Source: Phytobacter ursingii (lineage in GTDB: Bacteria > Pseudomonadota > Gammaproteobacteria > Enterobacterales > Enterobacteriaceae). From it: 64,000 nucleotides of DNA. The stretch is from contig CABDWT010000002.1 in the NCBI GenBank assembly GCA_901456055.1, forward strand, positions 868,001 to 932,000. Reading direction: 5' to 3'. Positions 46,538 through 58,066 of this stretch are shown in pieces (position 1 is the first letter of the stretch; each line of letters starts with the position of its first letter). A program made the position numbers and the translations under genes. The notes beneath the pieces are model-generated. The model saw only the letters and a program-made list of their open reading frames with translations, did no database searches and was not told the DNA's origin.

Positions 46538-47269
46538 CTACGCCGCCTGCTCGCTGTGTATGACATCCGCTGCAAACACGTAGCCCAGCCCGCGTATCGT
46601 TTTGATTAACGCGGGTTGATGTGGATTGATCTCAATTTTACGGCGCAGGCGCATGATCAACACATCGATGGTGCGGTCGAACACCTCAATGCTCTCGCTG
46701 TGGGTCAGCTCCAGCAGTTGCTCACGACTCAGCACCCGCCGCGCGTTTTGTACCAGCGCCAGCAGCAGGCTGTATTCCCCCTGGGTTAAATCGACGGTTT
46801 GCTGACGGGAGTCGCTAAGCTGGCAGCGTGCGGGATCAAGGTGCCAGCCATTGAAGGCGTAGCCGGCCATTTTCACCGTCTGCACATCGGCCGCCAGCAC
46901 CCCCGTGCGACGCATCACCGCCTTCACCCGCGCCACCAGCACGCGTGGGGTAAAGGGTTTGCCGATATAATCATCGGCCCCCATTTCCAGCCCCACCACG
47001 ACATCCGATTCGCTACCCAGCCCCGTGAGCATAATCACCGGCAGCTCAGGACGTTGTTTCTGCAATTGGGTGAGCACCATCAGGCCGTTGATGTCAGGCA
47101 GAACCATGTCGAGTAACACCAGCGCAATTTCAGGATGCCGTGCCGTAGTGGCAATCGCATCCAGCCCGTTATGGCACACATGTACCGTAAAGACATGCTC
47201 GCTCAACACGTCCCTGAGCAGCTCGCAGACCGCCAAATCGTCATCCACTACCAGAATTGCAGGTTTCAT
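46538..47269 (-). CDS. OmpR/PhoB-type response regulator
   Basis: This 243-residue regulator has a receiver domain (about 1-120; DDD acidic pocket near residue 9, phospho-Asp in LVLLDMVLPDING, conserved Lys in YIGKPF) and a C-terminal winged helix (about 140-235; LTQGEYSLLLALVQN, REQLLELTH, VDVLIMRLRRKIE, IKTIRGLGYVF). An ATG three codons upstream is an alternative start. It is the only regulator gene at this end of the sugar operon and is the natural partner of the kinase at 37446-40010, though the two are separated by the operon they flank. Confidence 0.92.
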   Translation of the reverse strand: MKPAILVVDDDLAVCELLRDVLSEHVFTVHVCHNGLDAIATTARHPEIALVLLDMVLPDINGLMVLTQLQKQRPELPVIMLTGLGSESDVVVGLEMGADDYIGKPFTPRVLVARVKAVMRRTGVLAADVQTVKMAGYAFNGWHLDPARCQLSDSRQQTVDLTQGEYSLLLALVQNARRVLSREQLLELTHSESIEVFDRTIDVLIMRLRRKIEINPHQPALIKTIRGLGYVFAADVIHSEQAA

Positions 47270-47382
47270 TGTCCGCATCCGTCAGGAAAAGTGACTCGTT
47301 GCTTTATTTTATTTGGCGCAACCATAAAGGCAGTGAATTAATGCTGTTTTTATAATCGCGGTCACATCCCTCGTCTTCGACA

Positions 47383-47396
47383 CGTCAAATTTGACG
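47383..47396. promoter_or_regulatory. Palindrome upstream of fdhF, candidate FhlA site
   Basis: CGTCAAATTTGACG is a perfect 14-base palindrome about 75 bases before the sigma-54 promoter. The position suits an upstream activating site for FhlA; the assignment is inferred. Confidence 0.5.
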
Positions 47397-47467
47397 ATGG
47401 ACTGCCCTTCGTCAGTATTTTGACCAAAATTCAGACGTAAAATCAGGCAATACCCACAAAAGAAGCA

Positions 47468-47482
47468 TGGCATAAAAGATGC
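47468..47482 (+). promoter_or_regulatory. Sigma-54 promoter of fdhF
   Basis: TGGCATAAAAGATGC has GG and GC with the fixed 10-base spacing of -24/-12 promoters, and closely resembles the E. coli fdhF promoter. Confidence 0.9.
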
Positions 47483-47537
47483 ATAATGGGTCGAGTGAGC
47501 GCGCAACGCGCGATCTTTCTTAACTGGAGCGATAGCG

Positions 47538-49685
47538 ATGAAAAAAGTCGTCACGGTTTGTCCGTATTGCGCCTCAGGTTGCAAGATTAACCTGGTGGTG
47601 GATAACGGAAAAATCGTTCGGGCGGAGGCTGCGCAAGGAAAGACCAACCAGGGTACCCTGTGTCTGAAAGGCTACTATGGCTGGGATTTTATTAATGATA
47701 CACAGATCCTTACGCCTCGTCTGAAAACCCCAATGATCCGTCGCCAGCGTGGCGGCAAACTGGAAGCCGTCTCCTGGGATGAAGCCCTGGATTACGTTGC
47801 CACTCGCCTGAGCGCCATTAAAGAGAAGTATGGCCCGGATGCGATTCAGACAACCGGCTCGTCCCGTGGTACGGGGAACGAAACCAACTACATTATGCAA
47901 AAATTTGCGCGCGCCGTTATTGGTACCAATAACGTGGACTGCTGCGCACGCGTCTGACACGGCCCATCGGTTGCAGGTCTGCACCAGTCGGTCGGCAATG
48001 GCGCAATGAGTAATGCCATTAACGAAATTGATAACACGGATCTCGTGTTTATCTTTGGCTATAACCCGGCGGATTCGCACCCTATCGTGGCTAACCACGT
48101 CATTCGGGCGAAACAGAACGGGGCCAAAATCATCGTCTGCGATCCGCGTAAAATCGAAACTGCGCGTATTGCTGATATGCACGTTGCATTGAAAAACGGC
48201 TCGAATATCGCGCTGTTAAATGCGTTCGGGCATGTGATTATTGAAGAAAACCTGTATGACCAGGCGTTTGTCGCCTCGCGTACCCAGGGTTTTGAAGAGT
48301 ACAAAAAAATCGTCGAAGGCTATACGCCAGAGTCGGTGGAAGAGGTAACGGGCGTGCGCGCGGCGGATATTCGTAAAGCTGCCCGTATGTATGCCGGTGC
48401 GAAAAACGCCACGATTCTGTGGGGCATGGGCGTAACCCAGTTCTATCAGGGCGTGGAGACGGTACGTTCACTGACCAGTCTCGCCATGCTGACGGGTAAT
48501 CTGGGCAAACCGCATGTTGGGGTGAACCCGGTACGCGGGCAGAACAACGTCCAGGGCGCCTGCGATATGGGTGCGCTGCCGGATACGTTCCCCGGCTACC
48601 AGTTCGTCAAAGAACAGGCTCACCGCGATAAATTCGCGAAAGCCTGGGGCGTTACGGACCTGCCTGCGCATACCGGCTATCGCATCAGCGAACTGCCGCA
48701 CCGCGCGGCGCATGGTGAAGTGCGCGCCGCCTACATCATGGGGGAAGATCCGCTGCAGACCGATGCAGAACTCTCCGCCGTGCGTAAGGCGTTTGAGGAT
48801 CTGGAACTGGTCATCGTGCAGGATATCTTTATGACCAAAACCGCGTCGGCGGCGGACGTCATATTGCCATCCACCTCCTGGGGCGAGCACGAAGGTGTGT
48901 TCACGGCGGCTGACCGTGGCTTCCAGCGCTTCTTTAAAGCGGTGGAACCGAAGTGGGATCTAAAAACGGACTGGCAGATTATCAGTGAGATAGCCACCCG
49001 TATGGGCTACCCGATGCATTACAACAACACGCAGGAAATCTGGGATGAGTTACGTCATCTCTGCCCGGATTTCTACGGTGCCACCTATGAGAAAATGGGT
49101 GAGCTGGGCTACATCCAGTGGCCGTGTCGTGACACATCGGATGCCGATCAAGGGACGTCGTATCTCTTTAAAGAGAAGTTCGACACCGATACCGGGCTGG
49201 CGAAGTTCTTCACCTGCGACTGGGTCGCGCCTATCGATAAACTCACTGACGAGTATCCGATGGTGCTCTCCACCGTACGTGAAGTGGGACACTACTCTTG
49301 CCGTTCGATGACCGGCAACTGTGCGGCGCTCTCAGCCCTGGCGGATGAACCCGGCTATGCGCAAATCAACACTGCCGATGCCGCGCGCCTCGGTATTGAA
49401 GATGAAGCGCTGGTGTGGGTCAACTCGCGTAAAGGCCGTATTATCACCCGTGCGCAGGTCAGTGAACGCCCGAACAAAGGCGCGGTATATATGACCTACC
49501 AGTGGTGGATTGGTGCCTGCAACGAGCTGGTGACGGAGAACCTGAGTCCGATTACCAAAACGCCGGAGTACAAATACTGTGCGGTGAATGTGGAACGTAT
49601 TCCCGACCAGCATGCTGCCGAGCAGTATGTGATCGACGAGTACAACAAACTGAAATCGCGTCTGCGTGAAAGCGCGCTGGGTTAA
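47538..49685 (+). CDS. fdhF: Formate dehydrogenase H, selenocysteine-containing
   Basis: FdhF oxidises formate to CO2 and passes electrons to hydrogenase 3 in the formate hydrogenlyase complex. It holds molybdenum bis-MGD, one [4Fe-4S] cluster and selenocysteine. An in-frame TGA at 47955-47957 (codon 140) is read as Sec (NVDCCARV-U-HGPSV); with it the protein has 715 residues, as in E. coli. The N-terminal cluster motif is CPYCASGCKINLVV with a later Cys in GTLCLKGY. Software that treats TGA as stop splits the gene in two. A sigma-54 promoter precedes it and a strong terminator follows. Confidence 0.97.
47955..47994 (+). promoter_or_regulatory. SECIS element of fdhF
   Basis: Directly after the Sec codon a hairpin is formed around TTGCAGGTCTGCA with the AGGTCT loop, nearly the same as the E. 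coli fdhF element that SelB recognises. Confidence 0.9.
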
Positions 49686-49698
49686 TCGTGGCGGACAA

Positions 49699-49734
49699 AA
49701 AACGGGGTGCGATAATCGCACCCCGTTTTATTTT
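49699..49734. terminator. Bidirectional terminator after fdhF
   Basis: A 14-bp perfect stem (AAAACGGGGTGCGA / TCGCACCCCGTTTT) with loop TAA, then ATTTTG, separates convergent transcripts. Confidence 0.88.
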
Positions 49735-49761
49735 GTTATTTATGACATAACCATTAATTTA

Positions 49762-50262
49762 TTATGGTTTTAAATTGAGCAGTGCTGAAATAACAGGCAA
49801 AATATTCTCTTCAAACGCGACGCGTTCAGGTTCGCGTTTTTCACTTAAGAAGTCATCAGAAATGGGAATATCGCCACCGCCATGCTCGCTTTTACGGCTC
49901 AGGGCATAATGAAATGTTCTCATCTCCCCCACGCGCGAAATTGTATAGATCTCAGTAAAGCGGCTGAGATGTTTTTCCGGGAGGAATGGGGCTTTCTTCG
50001 TTATTCGCCCGGTGGCAACATCAAAAATGAGTACTTCCGCATTTTTAAGGGTGTAGATAAGCCCGTAGCCCGTCAGAATAGCGCCGAAAAGCAGAAACAC
50101 GATGACTGATTGTAATGTTCTGCCATTCATCTGCGCCCAAATAAGGGTGCCGATCAGCAGGACAATACCGGCAATGACAAATACCAGTGCGCTGCCGACC
50201 TTCCACGGGCGATATACCAGACGCCGGTCGTTCAATTCCACCAGCATAGAGGCTGGCATCAT
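49762..50262 (-). CDS. Hypothetical membrane protein (downstream member of a pair)
   Basis: This encodes 166 residues with two hydrophobic helices near the N-terminus (about 22-42 and 50-70, VLLIGTLIWAQM and VIVFLLFGAILTG) and a soluble C-terminal part of beta-rich character (AEVLIFDVATGRITKKAPF). The ATG overlaps the stop of the upstream gene (ATGA). The two proteins share layout and look like distant duplicates. I do not recognise the family; the shape resembles membrane-anchored PH-like domain proteins. Function unknown. Confidence 0.75.
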   Translation of the reverse strand: MMPASMLVELNDRRLVYRPWKVGSALVFVIAGIVLLIGTLIWAQMNGRTLQSVIVFLLFGAILTGYGLIYTLKNAEVLIFDVATGRITKKAPFLPEKHLSRFTEIYTISRVGEMRTFHYALSRKSEHGGGDIPISDDFLSEKREPERVAFEENILPVISALLNLKP

Positions 50263-50735
50263 GCATCTCTCCGCTGGCTGATGCCCAGAAAGGTTTCCGT
50301 CTCTTCCATCATGGCCTGCGGCGCTTTCTGACCGGGGCCAAACTGCCTTATCGGCATTTTCGACGTTTTCCCGTCAACGTTAAAGACCACATTCACAATA
50401 CTGTTACGAATCAGGCCAAAAAAGCGGTACTGACGAATCAACTCAAGCCCGGCGAAATTATCCAGCGATTGATTGTACGTCGTTTTACCACCGCCATTCT
50501 GGATATAAAAGATGCGCTTATCTAAATCGAATACCATCTTGATACGCAGCGTTGCCAGCATCACCCCTGCAACGGCAAATAAAACTAGCGCGACAATAAT
50601 ACCGCGCAGTGATGATTCATGTTTGAAATAAGCATAAACCCCCAACGCAGCAAACGCGATCGCAAGGGCTATTTTCAATCCCTTTTGATTTTTCACAATA
50701 TAGCGATTGCCTTCGTGTAGATAAAAGTCTGACAT
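50259..50735 (-). CDS. Hypothetical membrane protein (upstream member of a pair)
   Basis: This encodes 158 residues with two helices (about 20-38 and 45-63) and a soluble segment with KMVFDLDKRIFYIQNGGGKTTYN and FAGLELIRQYRFFG that resembles the corresponding part of the downstream protein. It overlaps that gene by four bases, so they are co-translated. GGAGAGTTCAGGA lies upstream of the ATG. The pair replaces the yjcO/mdtNOP genes found next to fdhF in K-12. No function is proposed. Confidence 0.75.
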   Translation of the reverse strand: MSDFYLHEGNRYIVKNQKGLKIALAIAFAALGVYAYFKHESSLRGIIVALVLFAVAGVMLATLRIKMVFDLDKRIFYIQNGGGKTTYNQSLDNFAGLELIRQYRFFGLIRNSIVNVVFNVDGKTSKMPIRQFGPGQKAPQAMMEETETFLGISQRRDA

Positions 50736-50823
50736 TCCTGAACTCTCCTTATCATCAGGGAAACGTTAAACGCGCGCCAATATCCGCGACAGAAGTATTA
50801 TGGCTACAATTATTTAATCTGCT

Positions 50824-50856
50824 ATAAAAAAATCGCCCCCGCAATTTGGGGGGCGA
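50824..50856 (-). terminator. Terminator of the VOC gene
   Basis: On the minus strand TCGCCCCC / GGGGGCGA, 8 bp around an 8-base loop, is followed by seven U residues. Confidence 0.85.
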
Positions 50857-50895
50857 CACGCGCTATACAGATATTATAGGAACCTGTAAGGGGCT

Positions 50896-51282
50896 TTACG
50901 CCGCGACCAACTCAATGCGATTGCCGTCCGGGTCGGCAATGACCGCTTCATAAAACCCATCGCCGGTCCATCTTGCGGGGCTGAGTAAACGCCCGTTAGC
51001 CTGTGCTTTTTGCGCCATCGCTTCCACATCCTTAACGCTGCCGACAGAAATCGCGATATGCGCCCAGCCGACAAACTCCGGGTTAGCTGGCGCATCATCA
51101 AGCACAGGCAAGGCCATCAGTTCAATGGTCGGTCCCTCGGTCAGGGAAATGAAGTGCGATGCGAACCCAGGACGATTTTTACTCAGATAGCGTTCGTTGC
51201 GCTGACCGCCGAACACGTCCTGCCAGAAAGCGACTTGCGCATCGAGGTTGCGTGTCCAGAGCGCGACATGTGCAATTTTCAT
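50896..51282 (-). CDS. VOC/glyoxalase-fold protein
   Basis: This 128-residue protein belongs to the vicinal oxygen chelate superfamily (glyoxalase I, fosfomycin resistance proteins, ring-cleavage dioxygenases). Two beta-alpha-beta-beta-beta modules are visible, with likely metal ligands H5 (KIAHVALWTRN), a Glu in GPTIELMAL, H75 in WAHIAISV and a Glu in NRIELVA near the end. The closeness to lactoylglutathione lyase-like proteins of enterics suggests a small detoxifying or lyase role, but the substrate is unknown. It is divergent from the DeoR-type regulator 105 bases away. Confidence 0.85.
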   Translation of the reverse strand: MKIAHVALWTRNLDAQVAFWQDVFGGQRNERYLSKNRPGFASHFISLTEGPTIELMALPVLDDAPANPEFVGWAHIAISVGSVKDVEAMAQKAQANGRLLSPARWTGDGFYEAVIADPDGNRIELVAA

Positions 51283-51387
51283 CTTTTATCTCCATCGTGG
51301 TTATGCCCGGTGACAGCGTTGACAAGGCAGTTAAGAATGCTGGATTATGCTCATTATTGCTCGATGATATTTCAATAAAGAGGCTTT

Positions 51388-52158
51388 ATGCTCGATTATG
51401 CAGCTTTCCCGCAACAGCGACAAGCACGTATTCGCCAGCTTTTGCAGGAAAACGGACGCGTTGTCTGTGCAGAACTGGCCAGCCAGATGCAGGTATCTGA
51501 ACATACTATTCGCAGGGATTTACAAGAACTTAGCAATTCAGGCATATGCAAAAAGGTCTACGGCGGCGCGGTATTACCGTTGCCGGAAGCCGGGAATTTT
51601 CACAGCCGGAAAGTGAAAAACAGTTCAGAAAAGGACAAGATCGCGCAGCAATGCGCAGCGCTGGTGAAACCAGACACCTGTATTTTCATTGATGCCGGTA
51701 CGACCAATCTGGCCATCGCCAGAGCGCTGCCCGCGGAGATCCGCATCACAGCAGTGACCAACTCCCCTGAAATCGCCGTAGAACTCATGACACGCGCGCA
51801 TAGCGAGGTGATTCTCCTCGGTGGGCAGATTCATCAGGCCACCGGAGGATGCGTCGGCAGCGGCGCTGTGGCACAGATTCAGGAGATGTTATTCGATCAG
51901 GTGTTTATTGGCGGCTGCGCCATGGATCCGGATATTGGGCTGACGGGGTTTGATTTCGCCGACTGCGAATTTAAAAAGGCGGTGCTGAAACAGAGTAATC
52001 AGACGGTTGTCGCCCTGACGGCAGATAAACTGCCCGGCGTAGCGCGCTATGTGGTGGCACGGCCTCAGGCGCTTGACGTGATCGTCATTGAGGCGAATAT
52101 CAGCGATGCACTGCGTACCGTCTTAAAGGAACATCACATTACGCTCATTACGGCCTGA
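51388..52158 (+). CDS. DeoR-family transcriptional regulator
   Basis: This 256-residue regulator has an N-terminal DeoR helix-turn-helix (about 8-60, RQARIRQLLQENGRVVCAEL and VSEHTIRRDLQEL) and a C-terminal sugar-phosphate sensing domain (about 78-235, with IFIDAGTTNLAIARAL, VTNSPEIAVEL, LLGGQIHQATGGCVG and TADKLPGVARY). It is divergent from the VOC gene, which is its closest candidate target, and convergent with gltP. The inducer is likely a phosphorylated sugar by family; none is indicated by the neighbours. Confidence 0.9.
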   Translation: MLDYAAFPQQRQARIRQLLQENGRVVCAELASQMQVSEHTIRRDLQELSNSGICKKVYGGAVLPLPEAGNFHSRKVKNSSEKDKIAQQCAALVKPDTCIFIDAGTTNLAIARALPAEIRITAVTNSPEIAVELMTRAHSEVILLGGQIHQATGGCVGSGAVAQIQEMLFDQVFIGGCAMDPDIGLTGFDFADCEFKKAVLKQSNQTVVALTADKLPGVARYVVARPQALDVIVIEANISDALRTVLKEHHITLITA

Positions 52159-52166
52159 AACAAAAG

Positions 52167-52196
52167 CGCCGCCTCCCGTCCGGGAGGCGGCGTGAA
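52167..52196. terminator. Bidirectional terminator between the DeoR gene and gltP
   Basis: A 12-bp stem CGCCGCCTCCCG / CGGGAGGCGGCG with AAAA on the left, giving a short U tract for gltP. Confidence 0.8.
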
Positions 52197-52198
52197 CA

Positions 52199-53512
52199 TT
52201 ACAGATCGGCCGTTTTGTCGAACTTCCCGAGCATTTCACGCTCGTAAGCCGCGGCTTTTTTGCGGTCGAACTTGTGTTCCCACTTGGCGATAACCAGTAC
52301 CGCCAGCGCATTACCCACAACGTTCAGAGCGGTACGCGCCATATCCAGGATACGGTCAACACCGGCAATAAAGGCCAGACCTTCCAGCGGAATACCCACA
52401 CTGCCCAGCGTTGCCAGCAATACCACAAATGAAACCCCCGGCACACCGGCAATGCCTTTCGAGGTGACCATCAGCGTCAGCACCAGAATGATCTCCTGGC
52501 CCAGCGACAGGTCGATACCGTAAAGCTGGGCAATAAAGATGGCCGCAATACTCTGGTACAGCGTAGAGCCATCGAGGTTAAAGGAGTAACCGGTCGGTAC
52601 CACAAAGCTGGTGATTGACGCCGGCGCGCCATAGGCTTCCATCTTCTCGATGATACGCGGCAACACGCTTTCTGAACTTGCGGTGGAGTACGCCAGGATC
52701 AACTCATCTTTGAGGATGCGGATGAGCGTCCAGATGCTGAGTTTGCACATCCGCGCCACGAGTCCCAGCACCACCAGCGCAAAGAACAGCACCGCAAAGT
52801 AAACCAGCACCACCAGTTTCGCCAGCGGCCACAGGGAAGCAAAACCGAAGTTCGCAACCGTCACGGAGATCAGCGCAAAGACCCCGACCGGCGCGTAACG
52901 CATCACCATATGGGTCACTTTGAACATGGTTTCAGAGATAGAACGGAATACCGTAACCAGCGGTTCGCGGTGCGTTGCAGGCAGTGAAGAAAGCCCCAGG
53001 CCAAACAGTACCGAGAAGAAAATAATCGGCAGCATTTCGCCCTTCGCCATCGATGACACGATGTTGGTCGGCACCAGAGACAATATCGTATTCATTAAGC
53101 CATGCGCGTGGCTTTGCACTTCCGCCGTGGTGCTCTGGTATTTCGAAATATCCACCGTGGCGAGTTGCGACATATCAATGCCCGCCCCCGGCTGGAAAAC
53201 ATTCGCCAGTGTAATACCCAGCACAATGGCCACCGTGGTGATCACTTCGAAATAAATAATGGTCTTGGCGCCAATACGACCCAATTGTTTCGCATCACCC
53301 ACACCGGCAATACCCACAACCAGTGTGGAAATAACAATCGGCACAACTATCATTTTAATCAAGTGAATAAAGATATCGCCTGCCGGAGACAGGAGGTTCG
53401 CAATCAGCCATTCGCGGCTGTCGCTTTGATAATGCAAGTAACTGCCCAGAAGAATACCCAGCACCAGGGCCAGCAAAATCTGCCAGGCCAGGCTGACTTT
53501 AAAATTTTTCAT
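52199..53512 (-). CDS. gltP: Glutamate/aspartate:proton symporter GltP
   Basis: GltP takes up L-glutamate and L-aspartate with protons (DAACS family). The start giving MKNFKVSLAWQILLALVLG makes 437 residues, as in E. coli; longer in-frame extensions are rejected. The serine-rich reentrant motif (YSTASSESVLPRII near 270) and the second hairpin motif GYSFNLDGSTLYQS are intact. About eight helices plus two hairpins are expected. In K-12 nrfABCDEFG lies between gltP and acs; here only 413 bases do. Confidence 0.97.
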   Translation of the reverse strand: MKNFKVSLAWQILLALVLGILLGSYLHYQSDSREWLIANLLSPAGDIFIHLIKMIVVPIVISTLVVGIAGVGDAKQLGRIGAKTIIYFEVITTVAIVLGITLANVFQPGAGIDMSQLATVDISKYQSTTAEVQSHAHGLMNTILSLVPTNIVSSMAKGEMLPIIFFSVLFGLGLSSLPATHREPLVTVFRSISETMFKVTHMVMRYAPVGVFALISVTVANFGFASLWPLAKLVVLVYFAVLFFALVVLGLVARMCKLSIWTLIRILKDELILAYSTASSESVLPRIIEKMEAYGAPASITSFVVPTGYSFNLDGSTLYQSIAAIFIAQLYGIDLSLGQEIILVLTLMVTSKGIAGVPGVSFVVLLATLGSVGIPLEGLAFIAGVDRILDMARTALNVVGNALAVLVIAKWEHKFDRKKAAAYEREMLGKFDKTADL

Positions 53513-53925
53513 AACTCGAGACATCCTCAATGAAGCGACCTTCCCGGTGGGGAACGACTCATACGGAAAGGGTATGGTTAGCGTCACACGCTCTTGCGGG
53601 GTTTTTTAACGCGCATTATCAGTACCATTTGCAGGGCGTAGGGCGCAAGCCTTTACCAGAAGGGGGATTGACTGATTTTATGCATAAAAACGCTTTTTTA
53701 TGCCATTTATCATGCATAACCAGTTGTTATGAAAAAACTTTTTTTCTGTCATTTTTAGATAATTAACCCCGGCAATTATTTTGCTTCAAAGATTCATTTG
53801 TTCAGTTTTCATACGGTTCAATCAATGCGTGATCTATAGCGCAAATAATAAACAAACCAGGCAAAGCCCCTATAATTAACGTTTATTTGACATATTATTA
53901 ACATCCTACAAGGAGAGCAAAAGCC
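53513..53925. other. gltP-acs divergent promoter region
   Basis: These 413 bases carry the CRP-like site at 53828-53843 and probable acs promoters. A 78-codon frame at 53530 has no support. The nrf genes expected here from K-12 are absent. Confidence 0.7.
53828..53843 (+). promoter_or_regulatory. Probable CRP site of acs
   Basis: CGTGA-TCTATA-GCGCA fits TGTGA-N6-TCACA at seven of ten positions. If TATTAT at 53893 is the -10, the site centres near -69.5, the position of CRP I at E. coli acsP2. A perfect TATAAT also occurs at 53871. Confidence 0.55.
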
Positions 53926-55884
53926 ATGAGCCAAATCCATAAACACGATATTCCCGCAAATATTGCGGAACGTTGCCTGATTAATCCGGAGCAGTATGAG
54001 GCTAAATATCAGCAATCTATTACCGACCCGGATACTTTCTGGGGCGAGCAAGGCAAAATCCTTGACTGGATTAAACCCTATCAGAAGGTGAAAAACACCT
54101 CCTTCGCCCCGGGGAATGTCTCCATTAAATGGTACGAAGACGGTACGCTGAACCTCGCGGCCAACTGTCTTGACCGCCATCTTGCCGAACGAGGCGATCA
54201 GACGGCCATTATCTGGGAAGGCGATGACGCCAGCCAGAGTAAACAGATTACCTACCGCCAGTTGCATGCGGAGGTCTGTCGCTTTGCCAATGTACTGACA
54301 GATCTGGGCATTAAAAAAGGCGACGTGGTCGCTATCTATATGCCCATGGTTCCTGAAGCCGCGGTTGCGATGCTGGCCTGCGCGCGTATCGGTGCGGTCC
54401 ATTCGGTTATTTTCGGCGGCTTCTCGCCGGAGGCCGTTGCCGGACGTATTGTTGATTCCAGCTCCCGGCTGGTAATCACCGCCGATGAAGGCGTGCGCGC
54501 CGGGCGCACTATTCCTCTCAAAAAGAACGTTGATGACGCCCTGAAAAACCCGAACGTGAAATCCGTTGAACACGTTGTAGTGCTTAAACGGACCGGTGGG
54601 AAAATTGACTGGCACGAAGGCCGTGACCTGTGGTGGGACGCGCTCACCGCTAACGCCAGCGCGGAACATCAGCCGGTTGAAGTCAATGCGGAAGATCCGC
54701 TGTTTATCCTCTATACCTCCGGCTCGACGGGTAAACCTAAAGGCGTACTGCACACCACCGGCGGCTATCTGGTTTACGCAGCCACCACCTTTAAATATGT
54801 CTTCGATTATCATGACGGCGACGTTTACTGGTGTACCGCCGATGTCGGCTGGGTTACCGGTCATAGCTATCTGCTTTACGGACCGCTGGCCTGCGGCGCG
54901 ATCACGCTGATGTTTGAAGGTGTACCGAACTGGCCAACCCCAGCACGTATGAGCCAGGTCGTAGACAAACACAAGGTCAATATTCTCTACACCGCGCCAA
55001 CGGCTATCCGTGCGCTGATGGCGGAGGGCGACAAAGCTATTGACGGTACCGATCGCTCTTCGCTGCGTATTCTCGGCTCAGTCGGCGAACCCATCAACCC
55101 GGAAGCCTGGGAGTGGTACTGGAAGAAAATCGGCAACGAGAAATGCCCGGTCATGGACACCTGGTGGCAGACCGAGACCGGGGGCTTTATGATCACCCCA
55201 TTACCCGGTGCGATACAGCTCAAAGCGGGTTCTGCGACCCGTCCATTCTTTGGCGTACAGCCTGCGCTGGTGGATAACGAAGGTCATCCGCAAGAAGGTG
55301 CTACCGAAGGTAATCTGGTGATCACCGACTCCTGGCCAGGCCAGGCGCGTACCCTGTTTGGCGATCACGAGCGTTTCGAGCAGACCTACTTCTCTACCTT
55401 CAAAAACATGTACTTTAGTGGCGACGGCGCGCGCCGCGATGAAGATGGCTACTACTGGATCACTGGCCGCGTGGATGACGTGCTGAACGTGTCCGGCCAC
55501 CGTCTGGGGACCGCGGAGATTGAATCGGCGCTGGTGTCCCACCCGAAAATCGCCGAAGCCGCGGTGGTGGGCATCCCACACAATATTAAAGGCCAGGCCA
55601 TCTACGCTTACGTCACCCTGAATCATGGTGAAGAGCCAACGCCTGCGCTCTATACCGAGGTGCGTAACTGGGTGCGTAAAGAGATTGGTCCGCTGGCGAC
55701 GCCGGATGTCCTGCACTGGACCGACTCTCTGCCCAAGACCCGCTCCGGCAAAATCATGCGCCGTATTCTGCGCAAAATTGCCGCCGGGGATACCAGCAAC
55801 TTCGGCGATACCTCGACCCTCGCGGATCCGGGTGTTGTAGAGAAACTGCTCGAAGAGAAACAGGCCATCACCATGCCATCGTAA
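53926..55884 (+). CDS. acs: Acetyl-CoA synthetase
   Basis: Acs makes acetyl-CoA from acetate, CoA and ATP, through acetyl-AMP, scavenging low acetate. It has 652 residues, as in E. coli. The AMP-binding motif [15 protein letters not shown] lies near residue 263, WWQTETGG near 413 and [13 protein letters not shown] near 515. [11 protein letters not shown] near 605-615 carries the lysine (K609) that Pat acetylates to switch it off. AAGGAGAGCAAAAGCC precedes the ATG. It heads the acs-yjcH-actP operon. Confidence 0.99.
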   Translation: MSQIHKHDIPANIAERCLINPEQYEAKYQQSITDPDTFWGEQGKILDWIKPYQKVKNTSFAPGNVSIKWYEDGTLNLAANCLDRHLAERGDQTAIIWEGDDASQSKQITYRQLHAEVCRFANVLTDLGIKKGDVVAIYMPMVPEAAVAMLACARIGAVHSVIFGGFSPEAVAGRIVDSSSRLVITADEGVRAGRTIPLKKNVDDALKNPNVKSVEHVVVLKRTGGKIDWHEGRDLWWDALTANASAEHQPVEVNAEDPLFILYTSGSTGKPKGVLHTTGGYLVYAATTFKYVFDYHDGDVYWCTADVGWVTGHSYLLYGPLACGAITLMFEGVPNWPTPARMSQVVDKHKVNILYTAPTAIRALMAEGDKAIDGTDRSSLRILGSVGEPINPEAWEWYWKKIGNEKCPVMDTWWQTETGGFMITPLPGAIQLKAGSATRPFFGVQPALVDNEGHPQEGATEGNLVITDSWPGQARTLFGDHERFEQTYFSTFKNMYFSGDGARRDEDGYYWITGRVDDVLNVSGHRLGTAEIESALVSHPKIAEAAVVGIPHNIKGQAIYAYVTLNHGEEPTPALYTEVRNWVRKEIGPLATPDVLHWTDSLPKTRSGKIMRRILRKIAAGDTSNFGDTSTLADPGVVEKLLEEKQAITMPS

Positions 55885-55893
55885 CCTCGCATT

Positions 55894-55968
55894 CCCCCTC
55901 TCCCCGTGGGAGAGGGTCGGGGTGAGGGCATTGCAACCCCCCCTCACCCTCTCCCTCAAGGGAGAGGG
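55894..55968. repeat. GC-rich palindromic repeat between acs and yjcH
   Basis: CCCCCTCTCCCCGTGGGAGAGGG, GTCGGGGTGAGGG and CCCTCACCCTCTCCCTCAAG then GGGAGAGGG give two hairpins within the transcribed operon. Confidence 0.75.
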
Positions 55969-56008
55969 AATAACAACAAACCCTACCTTACCTCTGGAGA
56001 GTTCTGTG

Positions 56009-57969
<1,961 letters not shown>

Positions 57970-58066
57970 TTTCCTCTCTCTCCTCCCCGGCTATTTTAGC
58001 CGGGGATCACATTTTTCCTCCGTCACAGTATCCATCCTTTCCGGTCGCGCTACAGTAAACAAGCAA

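Noticed and set aside
47957-48005. fdhF as a pseudogene broken by a stop codon
   Set aside because: The stop is TGA at the exact selenocysteine position with an intact SECIS hairpin.
53818-54972. 384-codon minus-strand frame opposite acs
   Set aside because: Overlaps the acs promoter and coding region in antisense; no ribosome site or recognisable domain.
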